Under the pieces are notes generated by a model, which saw nothing but the letters and a program-made list of their open reading frames with translations, searched no databases and was not told where the DNA came from. A stretch of 41,981 bases of DNA from Frankia sp. R82 (GTDB lineage Bacteria; Actinomycetota; Actinomycetes; Frankiales; Frankiaceae): assembly GCF_023716925.1 (NCBI RefSeq), contig NZ_JAMQQG010000018.1, forward strand, positions 1 to 41,981, read 5' to 3'. Numbering within the stretch: the first letter of the stretch is position 1; each line of letters begins with the position of its first letter. Shown piece by piece: positions 33,730 to 41,981 of this stretch. A program made the translations under genes and the position numbers.

Positions 33730-36700
33730 ATGAGGACATATGGCGACATTGCGGCGTTGACCGCAGCGGGACGCCGCCGGCTGCTGGCCCGGCTGCAGGC
33801 TGTGGTGCCGGGTGTGACGGACGTCTCCGCCGAGTATGTCCATCTCGTCGACCTGGCCGATCCGGCCGGTGTGGCTGAGATGGCTGAGCCCGGCGGACTG
33901 AGCGGGCTGGACGAGACGCGGCTGCGCGGGCTGCTCACCTATGGGGAGAGGTTCGGCGGTGACCGGTCGGCGACCGTACTGACCCTGGTGGTGCTGCCGC
34001 GGCCGGGGACGATCTCGCCGTGGTCGTCGAAGGCGTCGGACATCGCCGCGTCGGCCGGGCTCACCGCCGTGCGGCGGATCGAACGCGCCACCGTCTACCA
34101 CCTGCCCGGCGCCGCGGCATCTGATCTGGGTGCGCTCGCGCCGCTGCTGCACGATCGGATGACCGAGGTGGTCGAGACGTCGCTGGACGCCGCTGGTGCC
34201 CTGTTCGCCGCGGGGCAGCCGCACTCGCACACCGATATCGACCTGCTCGGCCAGGGGGACTCGGCGCTCACCGAGGCCAACGCGGACCTTGGCCTGGCCC
34301 TCGGCGGGGGGGACATCGCGTATCTGGCCGAGCGGTACCGCGAGCTCGGCCGCAACCCGACCGACGTCGAGCTGATGATGTTCGCGCAGGTCAACAGCGA
34401 GCACTGTCGGCACAAGGTGTTCAACGCCGACTGGGTGATCGACGGGGAGGCCCGGCGCAAAAGCCTGTTCGCGATGATCCGCAACACGCATGCGCGCTCC
34501 GGCGAGAACGTGCTCTCGGCGTACTCGGACAACGCGGCCGTGCTGCGCGGCGAACCCGCGTCCTGGTTCTACCCGGACCCGCACACCCACGCCTACCGTC
34601 GCCACGACGGCCCCGCGCACATCCTCGTCAAGGTCGAGACGCACAACCATCCGACCGCGATCGCGCCCGGCCCCGGCGCCGCGACCGGTGTCGGCGGGGA
34701 GATCCGCGACGAGGGTGCGACCGGCCGCGGCGGCGTCCCGAAACTGGGCCTGGCCGGCTACACCGTCTCCCACCTGCGCATCCCCGGCGACGACTGTGCC
34801 TGGGAGGGCGAGGAGGGCCGTCCAGAGCGGATCTCGTCCCCGCTGGAGATCATGACGGATGCGCCGCTGGGCGCCGCCGGCTACAACAACGAGTTCGGCC
34901 GGCCGAACCTCGTCGGCTACCTCCGCACCTTCGAGGCGCCGGACGGTCGAGGCCAGCGGTGGGGCTACCACAAGCCGATCATGATCGCGGGTGGGATCGG
35001 CAACGTCCGCGACGCCCTGGTGGGCAAGGGGCGGTTGGCGGCGGGTGACCTGGTCATCGTGCTGGGCGGGCCGGCGATGCTGATCGGGCTCGGCGGAGGG
35101 GCCGCGTCCAGCATGCAGACCGGCGCGGGGGACGCCGAGCTCGACTTCGCCTCGGTGCAGCGCGGCAACGCCGAGATGCAGCGCCGGGCACAGGAGGTCA
35201 TCAACGCCTGCTGGGCGTTGGACGAGGCCAACCCGATCGTGTCCATCCATGACGTCGGTGCCGGCGGCTGGTCGAACGCGCTGCCCGAGCTGGTGCACGA
35301 CGCGGGCCGCGGCGCCGTGTTCGAGCTGCGCGACCTGCCGAACGCCGACTCCGGGATGACCCCGCTGCAGATCTGGTGCAACGAGGCGCAGGAACGCTAC
35401 GTGCTCGGCATCACCGCCGCCGACCTGGACACCTTCACCGCGTTGTGCGCGCGGGAACGCTGCCTGTTCGCCGTGGTCGGCACGGTGACCGACGAGCGGC
35501 GTCTCGTCGTGCGCGACCGGCTGTTCGAGACGGCACCGGTGGACGTGCCGATGTCGCTGCTGTTCGGCGAGGCGTCCCGGCAGACCCGCACCGCACGCTC
35601 GGTCACCGTCGAGACGGCGCCGTTCGACGAGTCCGGGATCGTGCTGGCCGAGGCCGTGCAGCGGGTGCTGCGGGTGCCCGCGGTCGGCAGCAAGAAGTTT
35701 CTCATCACCATCGGTGACCGCACCGTGGGCGGCCACACCGTGCGCGACCAGCTCGTCGGGCCGTGGCAGGTGCCGGTCAGCGACGTCGCCGTCACCGCGT
35801 CGGCGTACGGGAGCCGCACCGGCGAGGCGCTGGCGATGGGAGAGCGCACGCCGCTGGCCACCGTGAACGCCCCGGCCGCGGCCCGGATGGCCGTCGGTGA
35901 GGCCCTCACCAACCTGGCCGGCGCCGCCGTCGCCGACCTGCGCCAGGTGGCCCTCTCAGCGAACTGGATGGCCGCCGTCGGCGTGGACGAGCAGCAGGCC
36001 CCGCTCTACGACGCGGTCGAGGCGCTGGGCGAACGGTTCTGCCCGGAGCTCGGCATCCCGATCCCGGTCGGCAAGGACTCCACCAGCATGCGCACCGTCT
36101 GGACGGACGACGCCGGCGACCACGCCGTCACCTCCCCGGTGTCGCTGATCGTCACCGCCGGGGCGCCGGTGGCGGACGTCTCCCGGGTGCTCACCCCCCA
36201 GCTCGCCCGCGACGAGGACAGCCGCCTGATCCTCGTGGACCTCTCCGGCGACGGTGACGGTGTCGGCGCTGGTCACGGTGTCGGCGCAGGTGGCCGCGCC
36301 CGGGGACGGCTCGGTGGTTCGGCGCTGGCCCTGGCGTACGGGCGGCACGTACCCGCGGACGTCCCCGACGCCGACGCCGAGGTGCTGCGGTCGTTCTTCG
36401 CCGCCTCCCGGCCCCTGGTCGCCGACCGTGACGTGCTTGCCTATCACGACCGGTCCGACGGCGGCCTGCTCGCGACGCTGGTCGAGCTGGCCTTCGCCGG
36501 TCGGGTCGGCCTCGACGTCGACCTCGCCGGACTGCCCGGTGGCACGCTGCTGGCCCGGCTGTTCGCCGAGGAACTCGGCGCCGTCCTCCAGGTGGCCGGC
36601 CCCGCCGTCGACCGGGTGGTCGCGGTCCTGTCCACCGCGCTGGGCGCGGACCGGATCCACGTGCTCGGCCGGCCCACCCTCGCCCAGCAGATCGTGCTGC

Positions 36701-37704
36701 GCGACGGCGACACGGTCGTCTACACGAACGGCCGGGCGGAGCTCGAACGGGTCTGGGCGACGACCAGCTACCTCGTCCAGCGGCTGCGGGACAACCCCGA
36801 CACCGCGGATGCCGAGTTCGACGCGATCCTCGACGACGCCGACCCCGGCATCACCGAACGGATCACGTTCACCCTGCTGCCGTCCGCCGCCCGCACCCGG
36901 CCGAAGGCCGCGATCCTGCGGGACGAGGGCGTCAACGGCCACGTCGAGATGGCGGCGGCGTTCGACGCGGCCGGGTTCGACGCGGTCGACGTCCACATGA
37001 CCGACCTGCTCACCGGCACCGCCACTCTCGACGACTTCCATGTGCTGGCGGCCTGCGGCGGCTTCTCCTACGGTGACGTGCTCGGCGCCGGCCTCGGCTG
37101 GGCGAAGTCGATCCTCGCCCACCCCGACCTCGCCGCCGCCTTCCGCACCTTCTTCCACCGCCCGGACACGCTCACCCTCGGTGTCTGCAACGGCTGCCAG
37201 ATGGTCGCGGGCCTGCGCACCCTCATCCCCGGCGCCACCGGCTGGCCGACCCTGTTGGAGAACACCTCCGAACGGTTCGAGGCCCGGGTGTCCAGCCTGC
37301 TCATCGAGGACTCACCGGCGGTGCTGTTCGCCGGGATGGCCGGTTCGGTGCTGGCCGTGCCGATCGCCCACGGCGAGGGACGGATGGACTTCGGCCCCGC
37401 CGGCACCCCCGGTGCGGTGACCGCCCGTTACGTCGACAATCACGGCAAGCCGACCCAGGACTACCCGGCCAACCCCAACGGCAGCCCCGCCGCCGTCGCC
37501 GCCGTGACCTCCGACGACGGCCGCGTCACCCTGATCATGCCCCACCCCGAGCGCGCCTTCCTCACCCAGCAACGTTCCTGGCTGCCTGTCCGCACCGGCA
37601 CCGCAACCACCGGGGACGAACCCGGCCCCGACACCGGCGGTGAGACGTACGGCCCGTGGCTGCGCATCTTCCAGAACGCCCGCGCCTGGCTCGACGAGCG
37701 CTGA
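33730..37704 (+). CDS. purL: Phosphoribosylformylglycinamidine synthase, single-chain (E. coli type)
   Basis: This enzyme converts formylglycinamide ribonucleotide to the amidine in purine synthesis, using ATP and glutamine. The 1324-residue protein is the large fused form: a PurS-like N-terminus, a linker, the AIRS-type synthetase core and a C-terminal glutaminase. Motifs include VVLPRPGTISPWSSKASDIA, NSEHCRHKVFNADW, KVETHNHPTAIAPGPGAATG, GGGAASSM and GKDSTSM. In the glutaminase, the nucleophile is C1153 in GVCNGCQMV, with His and Glu in IMPHPERAF. A linker insertion (GDGDGVGAGHGVGAGGRARG near residue 840) is Gly-rich. ATG 33730 follows GGAGGCGGCGGG. Most actinobacteria use separate PurS, PurQ and small PurL, so this is unexpected. 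Confidence 0.95.
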   Translation: MRTYGDIAALTAAGRRRLLARLQAVVPGVTDVSAEYVHLVDLADPAGVAEMAEPGGLSGLDETRLRGLLTYGERFGGDRSATVLTLVVLPRPGTISPWSSKASDIAASAGLTAVRRIERATVYHLPGAAASDLGALAPLLHDRMTEVVETSLDAAGALFAAGQPHSHTDIDLLGQGDSALTEANADLGLALGGGDIAYLAERYRELGRNPTDVELMMFAQVNSEHCRHKVFNADWVIDGEARRKSLFAMIRNTHARSGENVLSAYSDNAAVLRGEPASWFYPDPHTHAYRRHDGPAHILVKVETHNHPTAIAPGPGAATGVGGEIRDEGATGRGGVPKLGLAGYTVSHLRIPGDDCAWEGEEGRPERISSPLEIMTDAPLGAAGYNNEFGRPNLVGYLRTFEAPDGRGQRWGYHKPIMIAGGIGNVRDALVGKGRLAAGDLVIVLGGPAMLIGLGGGAASSMQTGAGDAELDFASVQRGNAEMQRRAQEVINACWALDEANPIVSIHDVGAGGWSNALPELVHDAGRGAVFELRDLPNADSGMTPLQIWCNEAQERYVLGITAADLDTFTALCARERCLFAVVGTVTDERRLVVRDRLFETAPVDVPMSLLFGEASRQTRTARSVTVETAPFDESGIVLAEAVQRVLRVPAVGSKKFLITIGDRTVGGHTVRDQLVGPWQVPVSDVAVTASAYGSRTGEALAMGERTPLATVNAPAAARMAVGEALTNLAGAAVADLRQVALSANWMAAVGVDEQQAPLYDAVEALGERFCPELGIPIPVGKDSTSMRTVWTDDAGDHAVTSPVSLIVTAGAPVADVSRVLTPQLARDEDSRLILVDLSGDGDGVGAGHGVGAGGRARGRLGGSALALAYGRHVPADVPDADAEVLRSFFAASRPLVADRDVLAYHDRSDGGLLATLVELAFAGRVGLDVDLAGLPGGTLLARLFAEELGAVLQVAGPAVDRVVAVLSTALGADRIHVLGRPTLAQQIVLRDGDTVVYTNGRAELERVWATTSYLVQRLRDNPDTADAEFDAILDDADPGITERITFTLLPSAARTRPKAAILRDEGVNGHVEMAAAFDAAGFDAVDVHMTDLLTGTATLDDFHVLAACGGFSYGDVLGAGLGWAKSILAHPDLAAAFRTFFHRPDTLTLGVCNGCQMVAGLRTLIPGATGWPTLLENTSERFEARVSSLLIEDSPAVLFAGMAGSVLAVPIAHGEGRMDFGPAGTPGAVTARYVDNHGKPTQDYPANPNGSPAAVAAVTSDDGRVTLIMPHPERAFLTQQRSWLPVRTGTATTGDEPGPDTGGETYGPWLRIFQNARAWLDER

Positions 37705-37835
37705 CCCTCCGCCCGGACGGGGCCGCGAAAAAATCCTGGAATTCCTTGGCGACGGGTGTCGAGAACGGGGGGCCGGCTCCGTCCCTGGGGCATGAGTGGC
37801 CGCGACGGGCCACCGGACAGCCGAGGAGAACCGAG

Positions 37836-38243
37836 ATGAAGTACCTGCTGCTCAAGCACTACCGTGGCGGCCCGACCCGGGTTGTCGACTTCCCGCCGCT
37901 GGACCAGTGGGCGCCGCAGGAGGTGGACGCGCACATCCGGTTCATGCAGGAGTTCGCCGGTCGGCTGGAGAAGTCGGGGGAGTTCGTCGACGGTCAGGCG
38001 CTCTCGCCGGAGGGTGCGTTCGTGCGGTTCGACGGCGAGGGCCGGCCGCCGGTGACCGACGGCCCGTTCGCGGAGACGAAGGACCTGATCGCCGGCTGGA
38101 TGATCATTGACGTGGAGTCGTGGGAGCGGGCCGTGGAGCTGGCCGGCGAGCTGTCGGCCGCGCCCGGCCCGGGGGGTGCGCCGATCTACGAGTGGCTGGA
38201 GGTGCGGCCGTTCCTGACCGCGCCGCCCACCGTCACGGAGTGA
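37836..38243 (+). CDS. YciI-like (DGPF-domain) protein
   Basis: A 135-residue ferredoxin-like-fold protein. The start MKYLLLKHY, the central VTDGPFAETKDLIAGWMIIDVESWERAVELA and the closing YEWLEVRPF are the DGPF/YciI family pattern. Actinobacterial members often accompany an ECF sigma factor; none is adjacent here. ATG 37836 follows GAGGAGA. The last residues (TAPPTVTE) are a short tail. Function unknown; an enzymatic role is only inferred for relatives. Confidence 0.88.
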   Translation: MKYLLLKHYRGGPTRVVDFPPLDQWAPQEVDAHIRFMQEFAGRLEKSGEFVDGQALSPEGAFVRFDGEGRPPVTDGPFAETKDLIAGWMIIDVESWERAVELAGELSAAPGPGGAPIYEWLEVRPFLTAPPTVTE

Positions 38244-38274
38244 GTGACGCGGGTTGACGGGCGGGGCGGGGTGG

Positions 38275-38307
38275 GCCCGGCCGGGCCGCCGGTGGGCCGG
38301 GCCGGGC
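38275..38307. terminator. GC-rich palindrome between convergent genes, possible bidirectional terminator
   Basis: GCCCGGCC (38275-38282) pairs with GGCCGGGC (38300-38307). It lies between the YciI-like and SnoaL-like stops. The region is extremely G/C-rich with no T tract, so assignment is tentative. Confidence 0.3.
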
Positions 38308-38318
38308 GGGCGACCGGG

Positions 38319-38753
38319 TCAGGTCTGCGCCGGTGGTGCGGCGATCGGGGTGTTCTGGGCGGCGGCCAGCCACCACTGGCCGTCCCGCTCGACCAGGGTG
38401 TAGAGCGCCAGCTCGGAGAACCCGCTGCCGTCGTTCGCCTGCCGCCGGATGTGGGCGATGGCCATCCCGGGCGCCGGGGCACGCACCGCGACGACCTCGA
38501 ACGTCGACGGCGGCGCGGTTCGGACGGCCATCAGACGCCGATGGATCGCGTTCAGCTCGTCGAAGCCGGCCAGGGCCGCGCCGTACGGACTGCCCCACAG
38601 CACATCGGCGGCGAACGACCTGTCATAGGCGTCGGCGTCGGAGGCGTCGAGGGCCTGCTGCAGCTCGGCGGTGAAGCGCGCCACCGCCGCCTCGGCCGCG
38701 GCATGCGCCGCCGGGTCATCATCGAGCGCCGGGCGTGTCCTGGTCTGCGTCAT
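38319..38753 (-). CDS. SnoaL-like / SgcJ-EcaC-family protein (NTF2-like fold)
   Basis: A 144-residue cone-shaped NTF2-like protein. AVARFTAELQQALDASDADAYDRSFAADVLWGSPYG and the later HIRRQANDGSGFSELALYTLVERDGQWWLAAAQNTPI match the SgcJ/EcaC subgroup. Its role is unknown; relatives include polyketide-tailoring isomerases and stress proteins. ATG 38753 follows AGGAGAAGG. An elongated-spacer promoter of the MerR type lies upstream (38843-38873), so a MerR-family activator encoded elsewhere may control it. It is divergent from hen1. Confidence 0.83.
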   Translation of the reverse strand: MTQTRTRPALDDDPAAHAAAEAAVARFTAELQQALDASDADAYDRSFAADVLWGSPYGAALAGFDELNAIHRRLMAVRTAPPSTFEVVAVRAPAPGMAIAHIRRQANDGSGFSELALYTLVERDGQWWLAAAQNTPIAAPPAQT

Positions 38754-38842
38754 GGCTTCGCCTTCTCCTGCGGCGTCGGGTCGCCGGCCTTGTTTCGGCT
38801 CTGCTCCCGTGGCCGTGTCGACGGGTGGGGGTTCCGATGCTG

Positions 38843-38873
38843 ACGCTAGAAGCTCAACCCGACCTGAGGTCAA
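38843..38873 (-). promoter_or_regulatory. Candidate MerR-type promoter of the SnoaL-like gene
   Basis: Reading leftwards, TTGACC (38873-38868) and TAGCGT (38848-38843) are separated by 19 bp, the long spacer typical of MerR-activated promoters. The spacer contains an imperfect inverted repeat (ACCTCA and TTGAGCT). The predicted transcript would start near 38836, about 80 nt upstream of the ATG. Confidence 0.5.
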
Positions 38874-38947
38874 GGGCACGACGGGGTCGGCGCACCGTAG
38901 ACGAAAGTCGCTGGCTGGATCCGCGGGGTGGTTGGCAGAATGCTGGT

Positions 38948-40519
38948 GTGCTGCTGACCGTGTCGACGACCGTACGGCCCGCTACTGACCTGGGGTTTTT
39001 GCTACACAAGCATCCCGAACGGGCGCAGCAGTTCGCGACTGCGGCCGGCACTGCGCACGTGTTCTATCCGGAGGCCACCGAGGAGCGCACGACCGCGGCC
39101 CTGCTGCTCGACATCGATCCGGTCGGCCTCGTCCGCGGTCGAGGCGGCGGGCCCGCGGGTCGTCCCGGCGGAAACGGAACCAGGAGTGGGAGATCGGCGG
39201 CGGACGCGCAGGCGCGCTACGTCGACGACCGGCCGTATGCGGCGTCGAGCCTGCTCGCGGTGGCCCTGGCGGCGGTGTTCTCCACGGCGATGGCGGGCAT
39301 CTGCAAGTCCCGGCCGGAGCTGGCCGCCACCGCCATCCCTCTGGAGATCCGCATTCCCGCCGTGCCGTGCCGGGGCGGTGGGGCGGCGCTCGCCGAGCGG
39401 CTGTTCGCCCCGCTCGGCTGGGCCGTCGAGGCGCGCCCGGCGCCGCTGGACCCCCAGTTTCCCGAGTGGGGCACGGCGCCGCACCACGACCTCACCCTGA
39501 CCGGCACCCAGCGCCTCGCCGACGCACTCACCCACGTCTACGTGCTGCTGCCCGTCCTCGACGACGGCAAGCACTACTACGTCGGACAGGCCGAGGCCGA
39601 CAAGCTCGTCCGGGAGGGCGCGCGCTGGCTCGGAGAGCATCCCGAACGCCACCTCATCGCCCGTCGGTATCTGGCCCACCGCCGCGGTCTCGCCGGCCTC
39701 GCCCTCGCGCAGCTGGCCGCGGCCGACGACGTTCCGGACGAGAGCATCGCCACCGGCTTCGAGCCGGGCCTCGTCGCCGCCGAACAGGAACCCGATCCCG
39801 CTGGTACTGATGCCGCCGGTGCCGGTGCCGGTGCCGGTGCCGGTGCCGGTGCGGAGCCGGCAGTCGGGCCCGAAGCCTTGCCCGCAGCCGACGTGGAGAC
39901 GTCGCCGAAACGGGTGCCGCTGGCGCAACAGCGGCGGCAGGTGATCCTTGACGTGCTGCGGGCGGCAGGAGCGGGTCGCGTCGCGGACCTCGGCTGCGGC
40001 GACGGGAAGCTGGTAGCAGCTCTCCTTGCCGACGCGGCGTTCACCGAGGTGGTCGCCGTCGACGTGTCGCACCGGGCGCTTGAGCTCGTCGCTCGACGGC
40101 TGCACCTGGACCGGATGCCCGAGCGGGTGCGGGACCGGCTGCGCCTGGTCGCCTCATCGCTGACCTACCGGGACGCGCGCCTGGCCGACCTGGACGCGGT
40201 GGTGCTCAGCGAGGTCGTCGAGCACGTCGATCCGCCGCGGCTGCCGGCGCTGGCCGAGGCCGTGTTCGGCGCGGCCCGTCCGCGGCTGGTCGTGATCACC
40301 ACACCGAACGTCGAGTTCAACGTCCGTTATGAGGGTCTGGCCCCCGGGACGCTGCGCCACCGCGACCACCGCTTCGAGTGGACTCGCGACGAGTTCGCCG
40401 CCTGGATTGGCGGCCTTACCGACAGCTACCCGTACACGGCCCGTCTCGGCGGCGTCGGTGAACCCGATCCGGACCTCGGCGCACCTACTCAGCTCGCCAT
40501 CTTCGAACGGACGGGATGA
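38948..40519 (+). CDS. hen1: Hen1, 3'-terminal RNA ribose 2'-O-methyltransferase
   Basis: Hen1 methylates the 2'-OH of the 3' end of broken RNA before Pnkp seals it, so the repaired site cannot be cut again. The 523-residue protein has the bacterial layout. Its N-terminal domain, about residues 1-275, starts with LLTVSTTVRPATDLGFLLHKHP. The methyltransferase runs from about residue 330. The SAM motif is G349-C-G-D-G. The metal ligands are E422, E425, H426 and H474, a spacing equal to that of Clostridium thermocellum Hen1 as I recall it. A Gly/Ala-rich linker with six GCCGGT repeats joins the halves. GTG 38948 is the start, since the family's N-terminus begins there. Pnkp starts one nucleotide after the stop. 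Confidence 0.95.
   Translation: MLLTVSTTVRPATDLGFLLHKHPERAQQFATAAGTAHVFYPEATEERTTAALLLDIDPVGLVRGRGGGPAGRPGGNGTRSGRSAADAQARYVDDRPYAASSLLAVALAAVFSTAMAGICKSRPELAATAIPLEIRIPAVPCRGGGAALAERLFAPLGWAVEARPAPLDPQFPEWGTAPHHDLTLTGTQRLADALTHVYVLLPVLDDGKHYYVGQAEADKLVREGARWLGEHPERHLIARRYLAHRRGLAGLALAQLAAADDVPDESIATGFEPGLVAAEQEPDPAGTDAAGAGAGAGAGAGAEPAVGPEALPAADVETSPKRVPLAQQRRQVILDVLRAAGAGRVADLGCGDGKLVAALLADAAFTEVVAVDVSHRALELVARRLHLDRMPERVRDRLRLVASSLTYRDARLADLDAVVLSEVVEHVDPPRLPALAEAVFGAARPRLVVITTPNVEFNVRYEGLAPGTLRHRDHRFEWTRDEFAAWIGGLTDSYPYTARLGGVGEPDPDLGAPTQLAIFERTG
39815..39850 (+). repeat. Hexanucleotide repeat (GCCGGT)6 in the Hen1 linker
   Basis: Six perfect copies encode (Ala-Gly)6 between the two Hen1 domains. 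Because the unit is two codons long, copy-number change would alter linker length without breaking the frame. Confidence 0.92.
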
Positions 40520-40520
40520 C

Positions 40521-41981
40521 ATGATCGGCACACTGGCGATTCCCGAGATGTGCCTGGTGGTGCTCGTGGGGGTGTCGGGGTCGGGGAAGTCGACGTTCGC
40601 TCGCGCCCACTTCCGGCCGACGCAGGTCCTGAGTTCGGATGTCTGCCGTGGCCTCGTCGCCGACGACGAGAACGACCAGGGCGCCACCCCGGACGCCTTC
40701 GACGTGCTGCACTACATCGCGGGTAAACGGCTCGCCGCCGGGCGGCTCACCGTCGTCGACGCGACGAACGTCCAGGCGAAGGCCCGGGCGTCACTCGTCC
40801 AGCTGGCCCGCGAGTACGACGTGCTGCCCGTCGCGATCGTGCTGGACCTGCCCGAACGCGTCTGCGTGGCACGCAACGCCGACCGTCCGGACCGTGCCTT
40901 CGGGCCAGGTGTCATCCGCCGCCAGGCCGCCGACCTGCGCCGTTCGCTGCGCGGCCTGGCCCGCGAGGGCTTCCGCCGCGTCCACGTGCTGCGTTCGGTG
41001 GACGAGGTGGCGTCCGCGACCCTCGAGTACACGAAGCTGTTCACCGACCTGCGCCACGAGACCGGACCGTTCGACATCATCGGCGACGTCCACGGCTGCC
41101 GCGACGAGCTCGAGCAGCTGCTCACCGGCCTGGGCTACCAGCTGCGCCGCGACGAGGCCGCCGGTGGACGGGCGGTGTCGGCGTGGCACCCGGACGGGCG
41201 GCGGGTGGTGTTCGTCGGGGATCTCGTCGACCGGGGGCCGGACGTCCCCGGCGTGCTGCGCCTGGCAATGGGCATGGTCGCCGAGGGCACCGCGTTCGCC
41301 GTCTGCGGTAACCACGAGAACAAGCTCGTGCGCGCGCTCGCCGGACGGAAGGTGACGGTCAGCCACGGGCTGGCCGCGTCGCTGGAGCAGCTCGCCGCCG
41401 AACCCGCCGAGTTCCAGGCCCAGGCGACGGCGTTCTGCCAGGACCTGGTCTCCCACTACGTGTTCGACGCCGGACGGCTCGTCGTCGCGCACGCCGGGCT
41501 GAAGGAGGCCTACCACGGCCGGGCCTCGGCCCGGGTGCGCTCGTTCGCGCTCTACGGCGACACCACCGGCGAGACCGACGCGTACGGCCTGCCCGTGCGC
41601 CACCCGTGGGCGCGCGAGTACCGCGGCCGGGCGACCGTCGTCCACGGCCACACGCCGACACTCGAACCGGAATGGGTCAACAACACCCTGTGCGTCGACA
41701 CCGGCTGCGTGTTCGGCGGCAGCCTGAGCGCCCTGCGCTACCCCGAACGCGAACTCGTCTCCGTCCCGGCGGCCCGCGTCTACGTCGAACCCGCCCGGCC
41801 CCTTACCGACGACCCGCCCGGCGGTGCGACCACGCCGACCTCGGACGTCGACCCGTCCGCACCGGCAGCCGGCGGCAGCCCGGCCGAGACGGCGGCGGGT
41901 GTCAGCCCGTCCGCGCCGGTGGACCCATCCTCGGCCGAGGCACTGCTGGCCGCCTTCCCGCCCCTTGCCGCCTTCCCGCCC
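40521..41981 (+). CDS. pnkp: Pnkp, polynucleotide kinase-phosphatase of the RNA-repair cassette (partial; ligase domain beyond the window)
   Basis: Pnkp heals and seals broken RNA: the kinase phosphorylates the 5' end, the phosphatase removes the 3' phosphate and an adenylyltransferase (ligase) domain joins the ends together with Hen1. The frame is open for 487 codons to the window end. The kinase (about 1-170) has the P-loop GVSGSGKST at 17-25. The metallophosphoesterase has GDVHG at 188-192, GDLVDRG at 233-239, GNHE at 263-266, VVAHAG at 321-326 and VHGHTP at 374-379. From about residue 435 there is a Pro/Ala/Ser/Asp-rich linker of at least 50 residues, where the ligase would normally follow closely. 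One nucleotide separates it from the hen1 stop, so translation is surely coupled. Confidence 0.95.
   Translation, partial: MIGTLAIPEMCLVVLVGVSGSGKSTFARAHFRPTQVLSSDVCRGLVADDENDQGATPDAFDVLHYIAGKRLAAGRLTVVDATNVQAKARASLVQLAREYDVLPVAIVLDLPERVCVARNADRPDRAFGPGVIRRQAADLRRSLRGLAREGFRRVHVLRSVDEVASATLEYTKLFTDLRHETGPFDIIGDVHGCRDELEQLLTGLGYQLRRDEAAGGRAVSAWHPDGRRVVFVGDLVDRGPDVPGVLRLAMGMVAEGTAFAVCGNHENKLVRALAGRKVTVSHGLAASLEQLAAEPAEFQAQATAFCQDLVSHYVFDAGRLVVAHAGLKEAYHGRASARVRSFALYGDTTGETDAYGLPVRHPWAREYRGRATVVHGHTPTLEPEWVNNTLCVDTGCVFGGSLSALRYPERELVSVPAARVYVEPARPLTDDPPGGATTPTSDVDPSAPAAGGSPAETAAGVSPSAPVDPSSAEALLAAFPPLAAFPP

Noticed and set aside
33598-35736. A 712-codon leftward frame opposite purL
   Set aside because: His/Gln/Arg-rich shadow with no motif; purL motifs cover the same DNA on the plus strand.
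1-41981. CRISPR array, rRNA or tRNA genes, insertion-sequence transposase
   Set aside because: No array of regularly spaced repeats, no rRNA-like or stand-alone tRNA-like sequence and no transposase motif were seen; the only tRNA-like fold noted is the tmRNA's own.

Overview
The window is very GC-rich, with strong GC3 bias, frequent GTG/TTG starts, short overlaps between genes (ATGA, TGATG) and purine-rich ribosome binding sites. Its contents (ftsEX, smpB, an actinobacterial-type tmRNA tag, MmyB-type XRE regulator, DGPF-domain protein, CHASE3-type kinase, SpoIIE phosphatase) point to a filamentous high-GC actinomycete. A Frankia-like organism is my best guess, but that is inference.

Layout. 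(1) 0.3-2.7 kb: cobA converges on a leftward pair, a zinc-ribbon membrane microprotein followed by a lipoprotein PQQ-type sugar dehydrogenase. (2) 3.1-10.2 kb: ftsE-ftsX, an 800-nt repeat-rich gap, smpB with a clear terminator, a THUMP-like methyltransferase whose start is anomalous, divergent DUF1275 and DJ-1/PfpI genes, a leftward VOC dioxygenase-like gene, and ssrA (tmRNA) with its terminator. Both trans-translation components therefore lie within 5 kb. (3) 10.2-21 kb: an accessory stretch with a creatininase fossil, DUF1330, alpha/beta hydrolase, XRE regulator, secreted PEBP protein, SDR plus acyl-CoA dehydrogenase, a leftward ferritin-like diiron protein, a GNAT plus group II PLP decarboxylase pair, and a leftward histidine phosphatase. 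(4) 21.2-28.7 kb: a leftward cellulose-synthase-like GT2, a frameshifted GNAT, a three-gene ABC-2 exporter, and a lipoprotein/OmpA-domain pair. (5) 28.9-33.0 kb: a signalling group of PAS-GAF-SpoIIE phosphatase, Rcp1-like receiver and a divergent HAMP histidine kinase. (6) 33.1-38.8 kb: an SRPBCC protein, a full-length E. coli-type single-chain PurL, a YciI/DGPF protein and a SnoaL-like protein behind a MerR-type promoter. (7) 38.9-41.98 kb: Hen1 and the kinase-phosphatase part of Pnkp, one nucleotide apart. This is the bacterial RNA 3'-end-methylating repair cassette, and it is cut by the window edge.

The most notable elements are the Hen1-Pnkp cassette with enlarged low-complexity linkers, the single-chain PurL in an actinomycete context, the diiron/GNAT/PLP-decarboxylase neighbourhood, the frameshifted GNAT, and a recurring pattern of short tandem duplications that straddle stop codons. 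All product names come from reading motifs in the sequence; no database search was run.
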